In this document: piece by piece, positions 17,941-25,292 of the stretch
Position numbering within the stretch: the first letter of the stretch is position 1
Layout: every line of letters begins with the position of its first letter
Virus record (IMG/VR): IMGVR_UViG_3300032285_003393
Coordinates: 1-64,000 of that record
Source of the DNA: a virus
Length of the DNA: 64,000 nucleotides
Strand: one strand, 5' to 3'
The notes under the pieces: model-generated
The model's input: only the letters and a program-made list of their open reading frames with translations
Told to the model about the DNA's origin: nothing
Database searches by the model: none
Program-made: the position numbers and the translations under genes

Positions 17941-18305
17941 TTATTCTTCTTTCTAATTATCTTAAATGCATCACCAGTATTTTCATCTTCAAAATCCCAC
18001 GGCTGAACATAGTTATTTGATTCCCAATATGGGATTCCATCTTTATCATAATCTGAGCCTATTTGTTTTAGCACATCATCATCCCAGTATTTTATAACCT
18101 TGTAATAAGTCCCCCACTTTTTATATACTTTGTAAGTCCAATCCCACATAAATGAATGATAGTTCCAAATAAAACCAGAATTGATTCCCAGCTCTTCTTG
18201 CATTCTTAACATCTTAATAAGATGAGGGGATCCGATACGGTTGCAAAAATTAGCAAACCATCTTAGGGGCAATATCTTTGTTTTATTTACCTTGTGAGTT
18301 ATCAT
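17937..18305 (-). CDS. conserved-type phage protein, unknown
   Basis: A 122-residue protein from MITHKVN at 18305, aromatic and basic (IWNYHSFMWDWTYKVYKKWG), ending in KKNK. It overlaps the end of the small gene at 18283 by 23 bp. A longer reading from 18335 would lie wholly within that gene. No family recognised. Confidence 0.55.
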   Translation of the reverse strand: MITHKVNKTKILPLRWFANFCNRIGSPHLIKMLRMQEELGINSGFIWNYHSFMWDWTYKVYKKWGTYYKVIKYWDDDVLKQIGSDYDKDGIPYWESNNYVQPWDFEDENTGDAFKIIRKKNK

Positions 18306-18429
18306 TATCAATCCAATCTTTATGCATTTCAGCAATCAATGCCCAATTAATATCATGGGTTTCTTTGCCACACTCTGGGCAAGGGTTGGCATGTATATAT
18401 TTATAAACATGTTCGCAGTATATTGACAT
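18283..18429 (-). CDS. 48-residue zinc-ribbon-like protein, leaderless
   Basis: MSIYCEHVYKYIHANPCPECG... has a C...CPEC arrangement typical of small actinophage proteins that share an HDINWALI-like segment. Promoter TTGACA-N17-TATTAT ends six bases before the ATG, so the mRNA should start at the start codon. First gene of the leftward operon down to 15512. Confidence 0.65.
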   Translation of the reverse strand: MSIYCEHVYKYIHANPCPECGKETHDINWALIAEMHKDWIDNDNSQGK

Positions 18430-18435
18430 TAACCA

Positions 18436-18464
18436 ATAATATCAAATAAAAAAATAACTGTCAA
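18436..18464 (-). promoter_or_regulatory. sigma70 promoter, leaderless
   Basis: TTGACA (18464-18459), N17, TATTAT (18441-18436), then N6 and ATG. Lies just downstream of the terminator of the previous unit. Confidence 0.8.
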
Positions 18465-18470
18465 TAGAAA

Positions 18471-18500
18471 ACCCGCATAGCCCTTGTAAACTATGCGGGT
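18471..18500 (-). terminator. rho-independent terminator (leftward)
   Basis: ACCCGCATAG / CTATGCGGGT perfect 10-bp stem, 10-nt loop, followed on the minus strand by TTTTC. Confidence 0.88.
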
Positions 18501-18519
18501 CTATCATATTCTACAAGGA

Positions 18520-18687
18520 TTAGTTAGACTTATTATCCTTATGGCACTTCTTTCTGACTTCTGCAATATCTGTGAGGACATTTTCCATCATATAAATATG
18601 CTCTTTAAAAAGATCTTTATGTCTAATGTTTAACCTCATATAGGATTGTAATAAAACAATGATGATACCTAAATATATAATGGTCAC
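18520..18687 (-). CDS. 55-residue membrane-anchored helical peptide
   Basis: GTG start in a 4-bp GTGA overlap with the DUF1003 gene. Membrane segment (IIYLGIIIVLLQSY), then a charged helix. Its coupling to the DUF1003 gene suggests a joint membrane function (inference). Confidence 0.55.
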   Translation of the reverse strand: MTIIYLGIIIVLLQSYMRLNIRHKDLFKEHIYMMENVLTDIAEVRKKCHKDNKSN

Positions 18688-19049
18688 TTTTCAGATTCCC
18701 CCTCGCCAGTTATATGACTTTTAATCTCAACTAGCTCTTCGTGCATATGCTCTAATAAAACCTGAGTTTCCTTGGAGATTCTCAAGTCTCTGTTCATGAC
18801 CTGACGATCACGTTCAGATTCCCTGTCAGTTGCACTTAAGATTAAGCCAGATAATAAGATAGCTTCTAAAGAAACTATCATAGTCAACAAACCGTATGGA
18901 AAGGATTCAATTTTGAACTCTATCCATGCTGCAAACCAAACAACATGGACTATTAAGAACCACGGTGTTCCGAATGCATGAGCAGCCAAATCAGATAGCT
19001 CCTCTGTGCGTTTTTCTATATATTTAATTAACTTTTTGATATTCATCAC
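18684..19049 (-). CDS. DUF1003 membrane protein
   Basis: A 121-residue protein with FGTPWFLIVHVVWFAAWI and FPYGLLTMIVSLEAILLS, the two membrane helices typical of DUF1003, then a charged coiled-coil-like tail. Its function is unknown. Start GTG at 19049 or ATG at 19046, behind AAAAGG. A TATAAT -10 about 40 bp upstream and an AGTGATAT/ATATCACT hairpin in the leader precede it. Confidence 0.75.
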   Translation of the reverse strand: MMNIKKLIKYIEKRTEELSDLAAHAFGTPWFLIVHVVWFAAWIEFKIESFPYGLLTMIVSLEAILLSGLILSATDRESERDRQVMNRDLRISKETQVLLEHMHEELVEIKSHITGEGESEK

Positions 19050-19072
19050 CTTTTCAGTGATATGTTGCCCAT
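19050..19072. promoter_or_regulatory. inverted repeat in the DUF1003 leader
   Basis: AGTGATAT / ATATCACT, 8-bp arms around 7 nt, between the -10 and the ribosome site. Could be an operator or a leader hairpin. Its half sites resemble, but are spaced differently from, the CRP-like sites. Confidence 0.4.
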
Positions 19073-19135
19073 ATCACTACTACTATTATATCAATAATTA
19101 GTTAAATATATGTAATCGTATTGTATTGCTATATT

Positions 19136-19366
19136 TTATTTAAGATCAATTTTTGATGCTGCATTTAAATTAACATTAGACATTAATTCATTAATGTAAC
19201 TCATGTATCGTTCAACAATAAATATAACATCTTGTGTAGTTTCTTTAATTAACTTTTCATCAATATCAGAAACAATTCCATTGATTGCTTTTTCTTCTAT
19301 AAAGTCTTTTGTTACTTTAAAGATTACTTCATCAAGATCTTTATTTGAAACTGGTACTTCCGCCAT
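19136..19366 (-). CDS. 76-residue helical protein, unknown
   Basis: A mostly helical acidic protein (KDFIEEKAINGIVSDIDEKL). Neighbour of a similar-sized helical protein 2 bp upstream (19369). The two share a two-helix layout and may be distant relatives. Function unknown. Confidence 0.55.
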   Translation of the reverse strand: MAEVPVSNKDLDEVIFKVTKDFIEEKAINGIVSDIDEKLIKETTQDVIFIVERYMSYINELMSNVNLNAASKIDLK

Positions 19367-19368
19367 GA

Positions 19369-19587
19369 TTACCCCCTTGCTATCCTTGCTGCTTCACTTA
19401 TAAGCAATTTTGCCATGTATTCATTGTCAAAAGGCTTTCGTGGATTTGCAGCAATAATTTTTTCATAGTCAATTTTTTCTATAGCAGAAGCTATGCCTTC
19501 TTTTATAGATTTGTCATGCATTTCTTGAGTTAAAGTAATGCTCTTGTGCATGTGAGATTCATAATACAATTCGTTATTCCCGTTCAT
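19369..19587 (-). CDS. 72-residue helical protein, unknown
   Basis: Helical protein ending LLISEAARIARG. Overlaps the membrane protein gene upstream by 14 bp. Same layout as 19136-19366. Function unknown. Confidence 0.55.
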   Translation of the reverse strand: MNGNNELYYESHMHKSITLTQEMHDKSIKEGIASAIEKIDYEKIIAANPRKPFDNEYMAKLLISEAARIARG

Positions 19588-19768
19588 TTAAAGACCTTCC
19601 ATGATTAAAGGCGAGTGCAATTGTATTTAAAATTAAAGCTATTGTGAATGCGTTTCTGTAGGAAATTGGATTAAATATGCTAATTACAAGCATATAAACC
19701 CATCCTGAAAACAACATTGCCGATATCATAAATGATACCGCTAAGACCCAATTCATATAATTTTTCAT
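19574..19768 (-). CDS. 64-residue two-helix membrane protein
   Basis: From MKNYMNWVLAV at 19768, fixed by an ATGA overlap and a GAGAGGA ribosome site. Two hydrophobic segments with a basic tail. Earlier in-frame starts lie in the upstream gene. Confidence 0.55.
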   Translation of the reverse strand: MKNYMNWVLAVSFMISAMLFSGWVYMLVISIFNPISYRNAFTIALILNTIALAFNHGRSLNERE

Positions 19769-19914
19769 TGTTTTTTTAATTCCTCTCGTATGAACATTAC
19801 CGCTTTGTGCCAAGAATAAATGATATCCGTATCATCTAATATTTCTTTTAATTGTTTTAATACTGATTCTGTAGATTGATTGCAGGTTCCGTTACAATGA
19901 TCTAATTTAGCCAT
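19765..19914 (-). CDS. 49-residue protein, unknown
   Basis: MAKLDHCNGTCNQSTESV... has two Cys near the start, then an acidic helix. Overlaps XapX upstream by 8 bp and the membrane gene downstream by 4 bp. Function unknown. Confidence 0.5.
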   Translation of the reverse strand: MAKLDHCNGTCNQSTESVLKQLKEILDDTDIIYSWHKAVMFIREELKKQ

Positions 19915-20056
19915 TTATTACTTTATAGCCTAACCATAAACCAAAAATACCCATCAATCCTGAAATAACTGGTGGTGCTGGAACTGGAAGCTTAAATATT
20001 GCAAATACAACTCCACATGCTGCACCAGTTAATAATGATAATACAATATCCTTCAT
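19907..20056 (-). CDS. XapX-family membrane protein
   Basis: A 49-residue protein with the XapX hallmark LPVPAPPVISGLMGIFGLWL after a small-residue membrane helix. XapX proteins are short two-helix membrane proteins of unknown function found in many bacteria. ATG at 20056 overlaps the end of the DUF6378 gene. Confidence 0.75.
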   Translation of the reverse strand: MKDIVLSLLTGAACGVVFAIFKLPVPAPPVISGLMGIFGLWLGYKVING

Positions 20057-20418
20057 TAGTCTACCGTTCCCCAATCTTCAAGACTGTTTACTCCAAATAA
20101 ATCTTTATTCTTCATATGCCAATCATAGGAAGGATGTCTTGTCATGGCTTCTCTACGAGCACGTTCAGATTTAACCATGTCAAGATTTTCAAAGTATCCC
20201 GCTCCATCTACAACATTATCACGTTTTGGGCGATTACATTCACGACTAATCTTTAGACCAACCATGCACAAAGCAACTTGCTCTGGCTCAACTTTAATTC
20301 CTAGAATTGCAGACCAGATTTGTGCTGTGCGTGAAAAGTCTTCAAATGGATGACCATAGTTTTCTCCACGCTCACCGTATACTATACGCTTTGCTTCATC
20401 AAGAATCGTTTCTTGCAT
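20056..20418 (-). CDS. DUF6378-family protein
   Basis: A 120-residue protein from ATG at 20418 (AGAGGTTGAAG before it). ENYGHPFEDFSRTAQIWSAI and VALCMVGLKISREC...DNVVDGAGY match the DUF6378 pattern common in actinophages. Its function is unknown. A start at 20439 would lie deeper in the upstream gene. Confidence 0.7.
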   Translation of the reverse strand: MQETILDEAKRIVYGERGENYGHPFEDFSRTAQIWSAILGIKVEPEQVALCMVGLKISRECNRPKRDNVVDGAGYFENLDMVKSERARREAMTRHPSYDWHMKNKDLFGVNSLEDWGTVD

Positions 20419-20665
20419 CTTCAACCTCTTTTGTGTCAACTAAACTTTCAGTAACTTCAGGCAAACTTTTCTGTTGCTCTAGCTCTAGGCGAATTTCTTC
20501 TGGAGTTTTCCCAGGATTGATTCCAAGCATTTCATTCATCCATCGTGAATAATTTCCTTCATACTTACTTTGATCGCTAGGGTATCTCTTTAGCTTGCGA
20601 TTAATAACTTTTTGACTTCGCTTTTGTCCACGAATTTGTTGTGCTAGTCCTTGACCTTTACGCAT
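20399..20665 (-). CDS. 88-residue basic protein, unknown
   Basis: Start at 20665, in an 8-bp overlap with groES and behind GAGGAG. Basic N-terminal half (QQIRGQKRSQKVINRKLKR), acidic C-terminal half. Function unknown. Confidence 0.55.
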   Translation of the reverse strand: MRKGQGLAQQIRGQKRSQKVINRKLKRYPSDQSKYEGNYSRWMNEMLGINPGKTPEEIRLELEQQKSLPEVTESLVDTKEVEDARNDS

Positions 20666-20972
20666 TTTGCTCCTCATATCCAAATAGCATTCCGCTATTT
20701 ACAAAATAATATTTATCTCCATTGCTATCTTTAATTTCTGTAGCATGATTTGGAGAATAATATACTAACATTCCAATTTTAATACTTTCAACAGGATACA
20801 AAGTTCCATTGAATGAACTTACTTCCCCTGGTCCAATGTCTATGACAGTTGCTTTTTTCAAATCTTGTTCTGTTGATGTTGCAGTTAAGATTAACCCAGT
20901 ACTTGTTTTTGATTCAGTTACTTCAATTTCTTTTACAAGCAAAAGCTTACCTAATGGTTTAATGTTCGTCAT
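20658..20972 (-). CDS. groES: GroES-like co-chaperonin
   Basis: A 104-residue cpn10: IKPLGKLLLVKEIEV at the start, SKTSTGLIL as the mobile-loop region, IGPGEVSSFNG and GMLVYYSPNHATEI as the beta-barrel body. No GroEL is in the window, so it would work with host GroEL, as T4 gp31 does for capsid folding. Overlaps both neighbours. Confidence 0.85.
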   Translation of the reverse strand: MTNIKPLGKLLLVKEIEVTESKTSTGLILTATSTEQDLKKATVIDIGPGEVSSFNGTLYPVESIKIGMLVYYSPNHATEIKDSNGDKYYFVNSGMLFGYEEQNA

Positions 20973-21195
20973 CTTCTTCTTCCTTTTCTGTATATGGGTT
21001 TATCATTTCATCAATCATATCTGGATGCTCCGAAGGAACTCCAATAGTATATTTAGTTTTACATCCTAGACAATGTCCATCTGTTCCGTACATACCAATT
21101 TCATAATCATCAGGGTCTAGTACAATCCATGTAACAAATTCCCTAGCCCCGCAATTAGGACAGTACGGACTTGGTATTCCAGTAAAATCAATCAT
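20959..21195 (-). CDS. zinc-ribbon protein
   Basis: A 78-residue protein with CPNCG and CLGC about 30 residues apart around a beta-rich segment, then an acidic tail. Overlaps groES by 14 bp. Probable nucleic-acid- or protein-binding ribbon; exact role unknown. Confidence 0.65.
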   Translation of the reverse strand: MIDFTGIPSPYCPNCGAREFVTWIVLDPDDYEIGMYGTDGHCLGCKTKYTIGVPSEHPDMIDEMINPYTEKEEEDDEH

Positions 21196-21374
21196 CCTAA
21201 GTATGTAATCCTAGCAACAGTCATGCAAGGATCTCCCCCTGCTTCCCATTCTTGTGCTTCTTCATCTGTCCAATATTCCATTCCCCCATCATGGGTAGAA
21301 CAAAAGGATGGTGTTATCCATCCTTTATTAATACCAGATTGAAACCATTCCCAAAAGGCTTTATCTTCACTCAT
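21192..21374 (-). CDS. 60-residue small actinophage-type protein, leaderless
   Basis: AFWEWFQSGINKGWITPSFCSTHDGG resembles a small conserved actinophage protein of unknown function. TACACT-N6-ATG predicts a leaderless mRNA. It heads the unit that includes groES. Confidence 0.6.
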   Translation of the reverse strand: MSEDKAFWEWFQSGINKGWITPSFCSTHDGGMEYWTDEEAQEWEAGGDPCMTVARITYLG

Positions 21375-21398
21375 AATACTAGTGTATCACTTTCTATA

Positions 21399-21935
21399 TT
21401 ATTTTTTTATTTTTTGTTGTTTTACAATTTGAAATGGAGCAGAAGTATAAATATCTTTTTTAGCAGCAATCTCTAACGCTTCTTGAACCGAAGCTCCTGC
21501 ATGTAACGCTCCCATAGCCCACTTTGCACCATTACCTACGCCATAAATTCCATCATCACTTACGACAACACTAAAATCATCTCCAATATCAAAAAGTTCT
21601 CCGTCAAATGCTATGAGCATACTAAACCCAGAGTCTTCTTTTGAATCAATTTTATAATCATTTTCTTCCAAGCATTCTTTCATGGCTGGAACAAACTTGG
21701 TGATCATAAACTTATAAAGATTTTTTCTTTCAGCAACAGTTGGAACTGGGGGAATAAAAATGTGTTGTAAGATGTCACACGGAGCTGAATCTCCACTTCC
21801 TGCAATCAGGTATCCGTTGTTCTTAGTTATTTTTTCCATAGATAAACTTGTGATTATTGTAGAGTCATCAGTTACCTGACTATCTGCTCCCAAGGTTACA
21901 TTTCCATTTTTACATACGCCAACTATAGTTGTCAT
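21399..21935 (-). CDS. HslV/proteasome-like Ntn-hydrolase peptidase
   Basis: A 178-residue protein starting MTTIVGVCKNGNVTLGADSQ, nearly the HslV N-terminus, with Thr2 exposed as nucleophile after Met removal, an Asp in GADS and a Lys in MEKI at the expected active-site positions. The rest has the alternating strand and helix pattern of the fold (VGNGAKWAMGALHAG near the C-terminus). No HslU partner is seen. Likely a threonine peptidase acting on host or phage proteins. Confidence 0.8.
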   Translation of the reverse strand: MTTIVGVCKNGNVTLGADSQVTDDSTIITSLSMEKITKNNGYLIAGSGDSAPCDILQHIFIPPVPTVAERKNLYKFMITKFVPAMKECLEENDYKIDSKEDSGFSMLIAFDGELFDIGDDFSVVVSDDGIYGVGNGAKWAMGALHAGASVQEALEIAAKKDIYTSAPFQIVKQQKIKK

Positions 21936-21942
21936 TCTTCTC

Positions 21943-22245
21943 CTATTGTGACTCGTTAACTTGTTTTATTATATCTTCAGTTGTACGAGCAGTGATTTTT
22001 GCCTTGATAGCCCCGTTTTCCATTTTATAGACAGTAGGTACACTCTTTATATTATACAGGTCAAGGAACTCTTTGTCAATAGACTCAATATCTATAACAA
22101 AATAAGTATTGATTTCATCAGCCATCCCCGCCTTTGCATACAAGGGCTTCAATTGCTTGCACGGTTGACACCATGTGGCGGTAAAATAAGCTACTGCCTT
22201 TTCTGTTTCAATAACTTCCTGCATATTGTCAGTAATTTTAAGCAT
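21943..22245 (-). CDS. thioredoxin
   Basis: A 100-residue thioredoxin: AYFTATWCQPCKQLKPLY with the redox pair CQPC, IKSVPTVYKMENG with the cis-Pro. It could supply reducing power, for example to a ribonucleotide reductase outside the window. Directly upstream of the HslV-like gene. Confidence 0.9.
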   Translation of the reverse strand: MLKITDNMQEVIETEKAVAYFTATWCQPCKQLKPLYAKAGMADEINTYFVIDIESIDKEFLDLYNIKSVPTVYKMENGAIKAKITARTTEDIIKQVNESQ

Positions 22246-22252
22246 ATTTATC

Positions 22253-22483
22253 CTAAGCTATTAGTTCATTGGCTAATATCTCTTTGCCATCATATCTGCG
22301 TTTTACAATAAAGTCTCTAACCTTGTCTGCCCCAAAAGTTCTTCCAGCCAAAACGATTACCCATCTAGGCTCAAACTTTTGATCTATACATGACTGACAC
22401 ATTAATGTAGTTACTCCGTCTAAAAGAGATGATTTGCAAGGATGCAATTCATTCTTTGTCTTTCCGCAAGAATAACAGTTCAT
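22253..22483 (-). CDS. zinc-binding protein
   Basis: A 76-residue protein from MNCYSCG at 22483, fixed by an ATGA overlap and GGAAGAGG. CYSC and CQSC about 28 residues apart. Ends just before the thioredoxin gene. Found in several actinophages in similar form, as far as I can recall; role unknown. Confidence 0.6.
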   Translation of the reverse strand: MNCYSCGKTKNELHPCKSSLLDGVTTLMCQSCIDQKFEPRWVIVLAGRTFGADKVRDFIVKRRYDGKEILANELIA

Positions 22484-22659
22484 TCTTCCTCTTCCCATTC
22501 ATTAGTTTCGTTTAGTTCAAGATACTCGTCAGATTCAATCCAGACATCATATAATACTCCGCCGTACACATACTGTACTCTGGACATATATAATCCTTCT
22601 GAGACTAAATCAGCAAAGATGCCTTCCTTAATCAGGAAGACCTTTCGGTGTGGAGACAT
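22480..22659 (-). CDS. 59-residue acidic protein, unknown
   Basis: MSPHRKVFLIKEGIFADL... is beta-rich with an acidic C-terminus (NETNEWEEEE). Overlaps the upstream gene by 32 bp and the next by 4 bp. Function unknown. Confidence 0.55.
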   Translation of the reverse strand: MSPHRKVFLIKEGIFADLVSEGLYMSRVQYVYGGVLYDVWIESDEYLELNETNEWEEEE

Positions 22660-22897
22660 ATTTGATCCCTTCTATTTCGCACGGTACTCCATAAGACATA
22701 ATCAAATTTCTACATAATAGAAGATAGTCCATGATATCTACTCTTCTATCAACTTCATACTGCATGATATTTTCTTCATAAACAGTTAAAGCTAAGTAAT
22801 TTGGCCTTGCCCTAATATCTAGTTTGAAATCTTTTACAGGCTTTTTTATCTCTCTTATCTTTTTAGCCATCTCTAAGTTATAAAAAATTTTTGCCAT
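22628..22897 (-). CDS. 89-residue protein, unknown
   Basis: Basic N-terminal half (MAKKIREIKKPVKDFKLDIRA), then a mixed segment with two Cys. Overlaps the whiB gene by 20 bp. Function unknown. Confidence 0.55.
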   Translation of the reverse strand: MAKIFYNLEMAKKIREIKKPVKDFKLDIRARPNYLALTVYEENIMQYEVDRRVDIMDYLLLCRNLIMSYGVPCEIEGIKYVSTPKGLPD

Positions 22898-23198
22898 GTA
22901 TTTTCCTCAACTTCGCCCACGTTTCTTTATCTTTGTGGGAATTATTTAATTTATCCGTGCGACCTATGTTAAGGTAGATTCCTCCCCATACGCCTCTCTC
23001 TTTGTCCTTTACACCTTCTTTATAGCACATCTTGACAACTGGGCATGATAAACAAACTTGATCTGTAGTATTTGCCAAGATCTTATCGTTTTCATAGTCA
23101 TCATAAAACCAGTTTATAGGCATGTTTTGACATGCTGCTAGATGATACCATTTGACATCTTCTTCATCAATCCCTAGGTGTTTAAGTATGTTTGACAT
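22878..23198 (-). CDS. whiB: WhiB-family iron-sulfur transcription factor
   Basis: A 106-residue WhiB-like protein: a first Cys at AACQNM, then CLSCPVVKMC giving the remaining three cluster ligands, and GVWGGI, the turn that touches sigma region 4. WhiB proteins are restricted to actinobacteria and their phages. Some phage copies shut down a host WhiB2 promoter and block septation or superinfection. A likely regulator of host or phage transcription here. Confidence 0.92.
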   Translation of the reverse strand: MSNILKHLGIDEEDVKWYHLAACQNMPINWFYDDYENDKILANTTDQVCLSCPVVKMCYKEGVKDKERGVWGGIYLNIGRTDKLNNSHKDKETWAKLRKIHGKNFL

Positions 23199-23415
23199 AA
23201 TTGGCTGGAATTAACCATGTACCCTTACTTGTCATATTAAATTTGCTTGAATAACCCCATTGATTATTGCGATACATTCCATTTGTCTGCAGGAAACCTT
23301 TATTTCCTGGAGACCATTTAACAACAGTGTATTGATCCCAGAAGAAGCCATTTGACTTATTCTTGTTAACAAAGTTGTGAATTTGATCGTAATTCATTTC
23401 AATTAGTTTTGACAT
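23182..23415 (-). CDS. 77-residue protein, unknown
   Basis: Aromatic, Asn- and Lys-rich protein (NGFFWDQYTVVKWSPGNKGF), probably all beta. Overlaps whiB by 17 bp. Function unknown. Confidence 0.55.
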   Translation of the reverse strand: MSKLIEMNYDQIHNFVNKNKSNGFFWDQYTVVKWSPGNKGFLQTNGMYRNNQWGYSSKFNMTSKGTWLIPANYVKHT

Positions 23416-23522
23416 TATATCCTTTTTGGTAGTTTGTTATTTTGGGCATCTTCCTGCCTCTTTAGCAGGTCCCGAATCTCTCGTAGTAAAGAGATAATCT
23501 CTATTGTATCATCTTGATTCAT
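23415..23522 (-). CDS. 35-residue helical peptide
   Basis: MNQDDTIEIISLLREIRDL... is a single amphipathic, leucine-rich helix, perhaps a coiled coil. It ends in a TAATG overlap with the next gene. Confidence 0.45.
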   Translation of the reverse strand: MNQDDTIEIISLLREIRDLLKRQEDAQNNKLPKRI

Positions 23523-23528
23523 TTTCTG

Positions 23529-23897
23529 TCAAACCTCTTCTATTAATCTGAACGGGATTTCATAAGCTTCTAATACCTTTTTAGCTTTATAGGCTCTGGC
23601 ATCTCCCGTTGAAAATACCAAAGCATAATCAATTCCAGATTCAATGATCTTGATATCTGAAAGATTGCTTTTATCTCTAAACCATTCTTCTTTTATCTTA
23701 AAACCATTATGACGAAGCATTTTTTCTACTTTACCAACATATTCAGTAATCATATTTTCTGCACCACGTTTACCAGTATGCACAAATATAATCTCTTTGT
23801 GTCCGACTTCATTCACTTCTTGAATAAAAACAGTCAAAGATCTAATTATATCGTTATAGTTTTGCCAGCTTGTGCTGCCAAATACTGCTATCTTCAT
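23529..23897 (-). CDS. SLOG/YspA-like nucleotide-binding protein
   Basis: A 122-residue Rossmann-like protein. MKIAVFGSTSW and FVHTGKRGAENMITEYVG resemble the first strand and the GGArGaD motif of the YspA/DprA-like SLOG fold, which binds nucleotide ligands. Ribosome site AAGGAGATG. Role in this phage unknown. Confidence 0.6.
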   Translation of the reverse strand: MKIAVFGSTSWQNYNDIIRSLTVFIQEVNEVGHKEIIFVHTGKRGAENMITEYVGKVEKMLRHNGFKIKEEWFRDKSNLSDIKIIESGIDYALVFSTGDARAYKAKKVLEAYEIPFRLIEEV

Positions 23898-23921
23898 ATT
23901 AAAACATCTCCTTAAATGAAA

Positions 23922-23942
23922 CAGCGGGGGGATCCCCCGCTG
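23922..23942 (-). terminator. GC-rich terminator
   Basis: CAGCGGGGG / CCCCCGCTG, 9-bp perfect stem with a 3-nt loop, followed on the minus strand by TTTCATTT. Confidence 0.8.
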
Positions 23943-23967
23943 CCTCTAATTATATCAAAAGAAAAAT

Positions 23968-24666
23968 TTAAATTCCTCTTTTAATGTTTGGTGCAAAAGA
24001 ACCGCCCCAAATAGACTTTGTCATTTCTTCTTTCTTTTCGTCTTCTTTAGTTTCTGCTGCTTCTTCTTCTGCTGATTCTGGTTCATCTGCCTTCTTCATC
24101 TCTTCTGGCATTGATTGTCCACAATGTGGGCACTTTGCTGCCTTAGACATTCCAGCACACTCACATAGTGTCATTGCTCTATTGCAATCAGGGCAATTGT
24201 CTCCATCTGCTTTTGCAGTTGGTTCTGTTGTATCTCCTGCTGCAGGAGCTTGCTCTGTTGTGTTAGCAGTTGTGCTGTATGTGCTTTTTCCTTCTAAATC
24301 TTGAGATCCCATAGGAACTTCCGCCTTTGTAATAGCGATTTCGCTTTGTGGGTCTGGCTCTGTTGTTGATACTCCAGGATTATTATACTGTTGTTCTGTT
24401 GTTGTAGATGAATCTACATTTAATGCTTTGTCTTCCATTTTTTCACCACCGTTCGTCCAAAAATTTGAGTTAAATATTTCTGCAATTGCATCCTTAATTG
24501 GCTTTTTTGTATCAGGCTGAACATAATATTCAGTATGATTATCGCTTATTTCTGAATGCATACTTGAGCTAGAAGAAAATGGAGAAACTTTTCCAGGTTC
24601 TGGAATCCACGACTTATTTAAAATTTCTGCAGTTAACTTTACTACTTTATCGTAAATGCTCTCCAT
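23968..24666 (-). CDS. low-complexity protein with C-terminal zinc ribbon
   Basis: A 232-residue protein. Residues 1-80 are mixed; 80-150 are Thr/Ser/Glu-rich and probably disordered; then CPDC, CECAG and CPHCG form a likely zinc region, followed by a Glu/Lys-rich stretch and a basic end. Such a composition fits a scaffold-like or assembly factor, but no family is recognised. Ribosome site GGAGATAAAA. Confidence 0.6.
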   Translation of the reverse strand: MESIYDKVVKLTAEILNKSWIPEPGKVSPFSSSSSMHSEISDNHTEYYVQPDTKKPIKDAIAEIFNSNFWTNGGEKMEDKALNVDSSTTTEQQYNNPGVSTTEPDPQSEIAITKAEVPMGSQDLEGKSTYSTTANTTEQAPAAGDTTEPTAKADGDNCPDCNRAMTLCECAGMSKAAKCPHCGQSMPEEMKKADEPESAEEEAAETKEDEKKEEMTKSIWGGSFAPNIKRGI

Positions 24667-24679
24667 TTTTATCTCCTAA

Positions 24680-24928
24680 CTAAGGGCGTGTTGCGTTATC
24701 TACGCTACCCTGTTCTGTTGAAACAATTGGTCCACCGAAAGTTTGTCCAGTTGTCATTGAGACATCTGTTCCTGTAAGTGGGCTTTGTACTGATGCACCT
24801 GTCATAGTCTTTGGCTCATGTACGCCAAGGTTTGTTACTGTTGGTGCAACTGTGTGATCAGGAGAAGTTGCTGATGCTACTTCTGGCTTTGATGCTGCCT
24901 GATCAGGAGTTTGTTGATTGTTGTCCAT
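24680..24928 (-). CDS. 82-residue disordered Thr/Ser-rich protein
   Basis: No hydrophobic core; rich in Thr, Ser, Pro, Gln. Its composition is like the middle of the protein downstream, so the two may work together. Leadered: TATAAT near 24961, then GGAGGTGACCT before the ATG. Confidence 0.55.
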   Translation of the reverse strand: MDNNQQTPDQAASKPEVASATSPDHTVAPTVTNLGVHEPKTMTGASVQSPLTGTDVSMTTGQTFGGPIVSTEQGSVDNATRP

Positions 24929-24986
24929 AGGTCACCTCCATAGTGATTGTAGTTATATTATAGCGTATATTCCCGTAATCTAGGAA

Positions 24987-25292
24987 TCACTCTTCAAAAT
25001 TCTTAAAAAATTCTTCTGGATTGATATTTTCAAATACTTCTTTTCCCTTTTCGGATATCTTAAACATGGCATTTAAATTATCATCATATTCAAGATCAAC
25101 CAGACCTTCCTTATAAAGGAGCATTAAATCCTCATCAATATCCTGCATAATTTGATCATATAGTGGGGGCATTACTTGCTTAAGTATTTCCAGATTAAAT
25201 TTAAAAACAGCTTCGCCAGTTTTATCAACCCCGTCCCAGATTAGAGCACCTTGCTCCTCAAGATAGGCTATTACCTCTTTATCGTCAAACAT
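24987..25292 (-). CDS. 101-residue acidic helical protein, unknown
   Basis: From MFDDKEVIAYLEEQ at 25292, behind AAGGAGA and overlapping the glycosylase-like gene by 8 bp. A winged-helix-like layout is possible (KEGLVDLEYDDNLNAMFKI). Function unknown. Confidence 0.6.
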   Translation of the reverse strand: MFDDKEVIAYLEEQGALIWDGVDKTGEAVFKFNLEILKQVMPPLYDQIMQDIDEDLMLLYKEGLVDLEYDDNLNAMFKISEKGKEVFENINPEEFFKNFEE

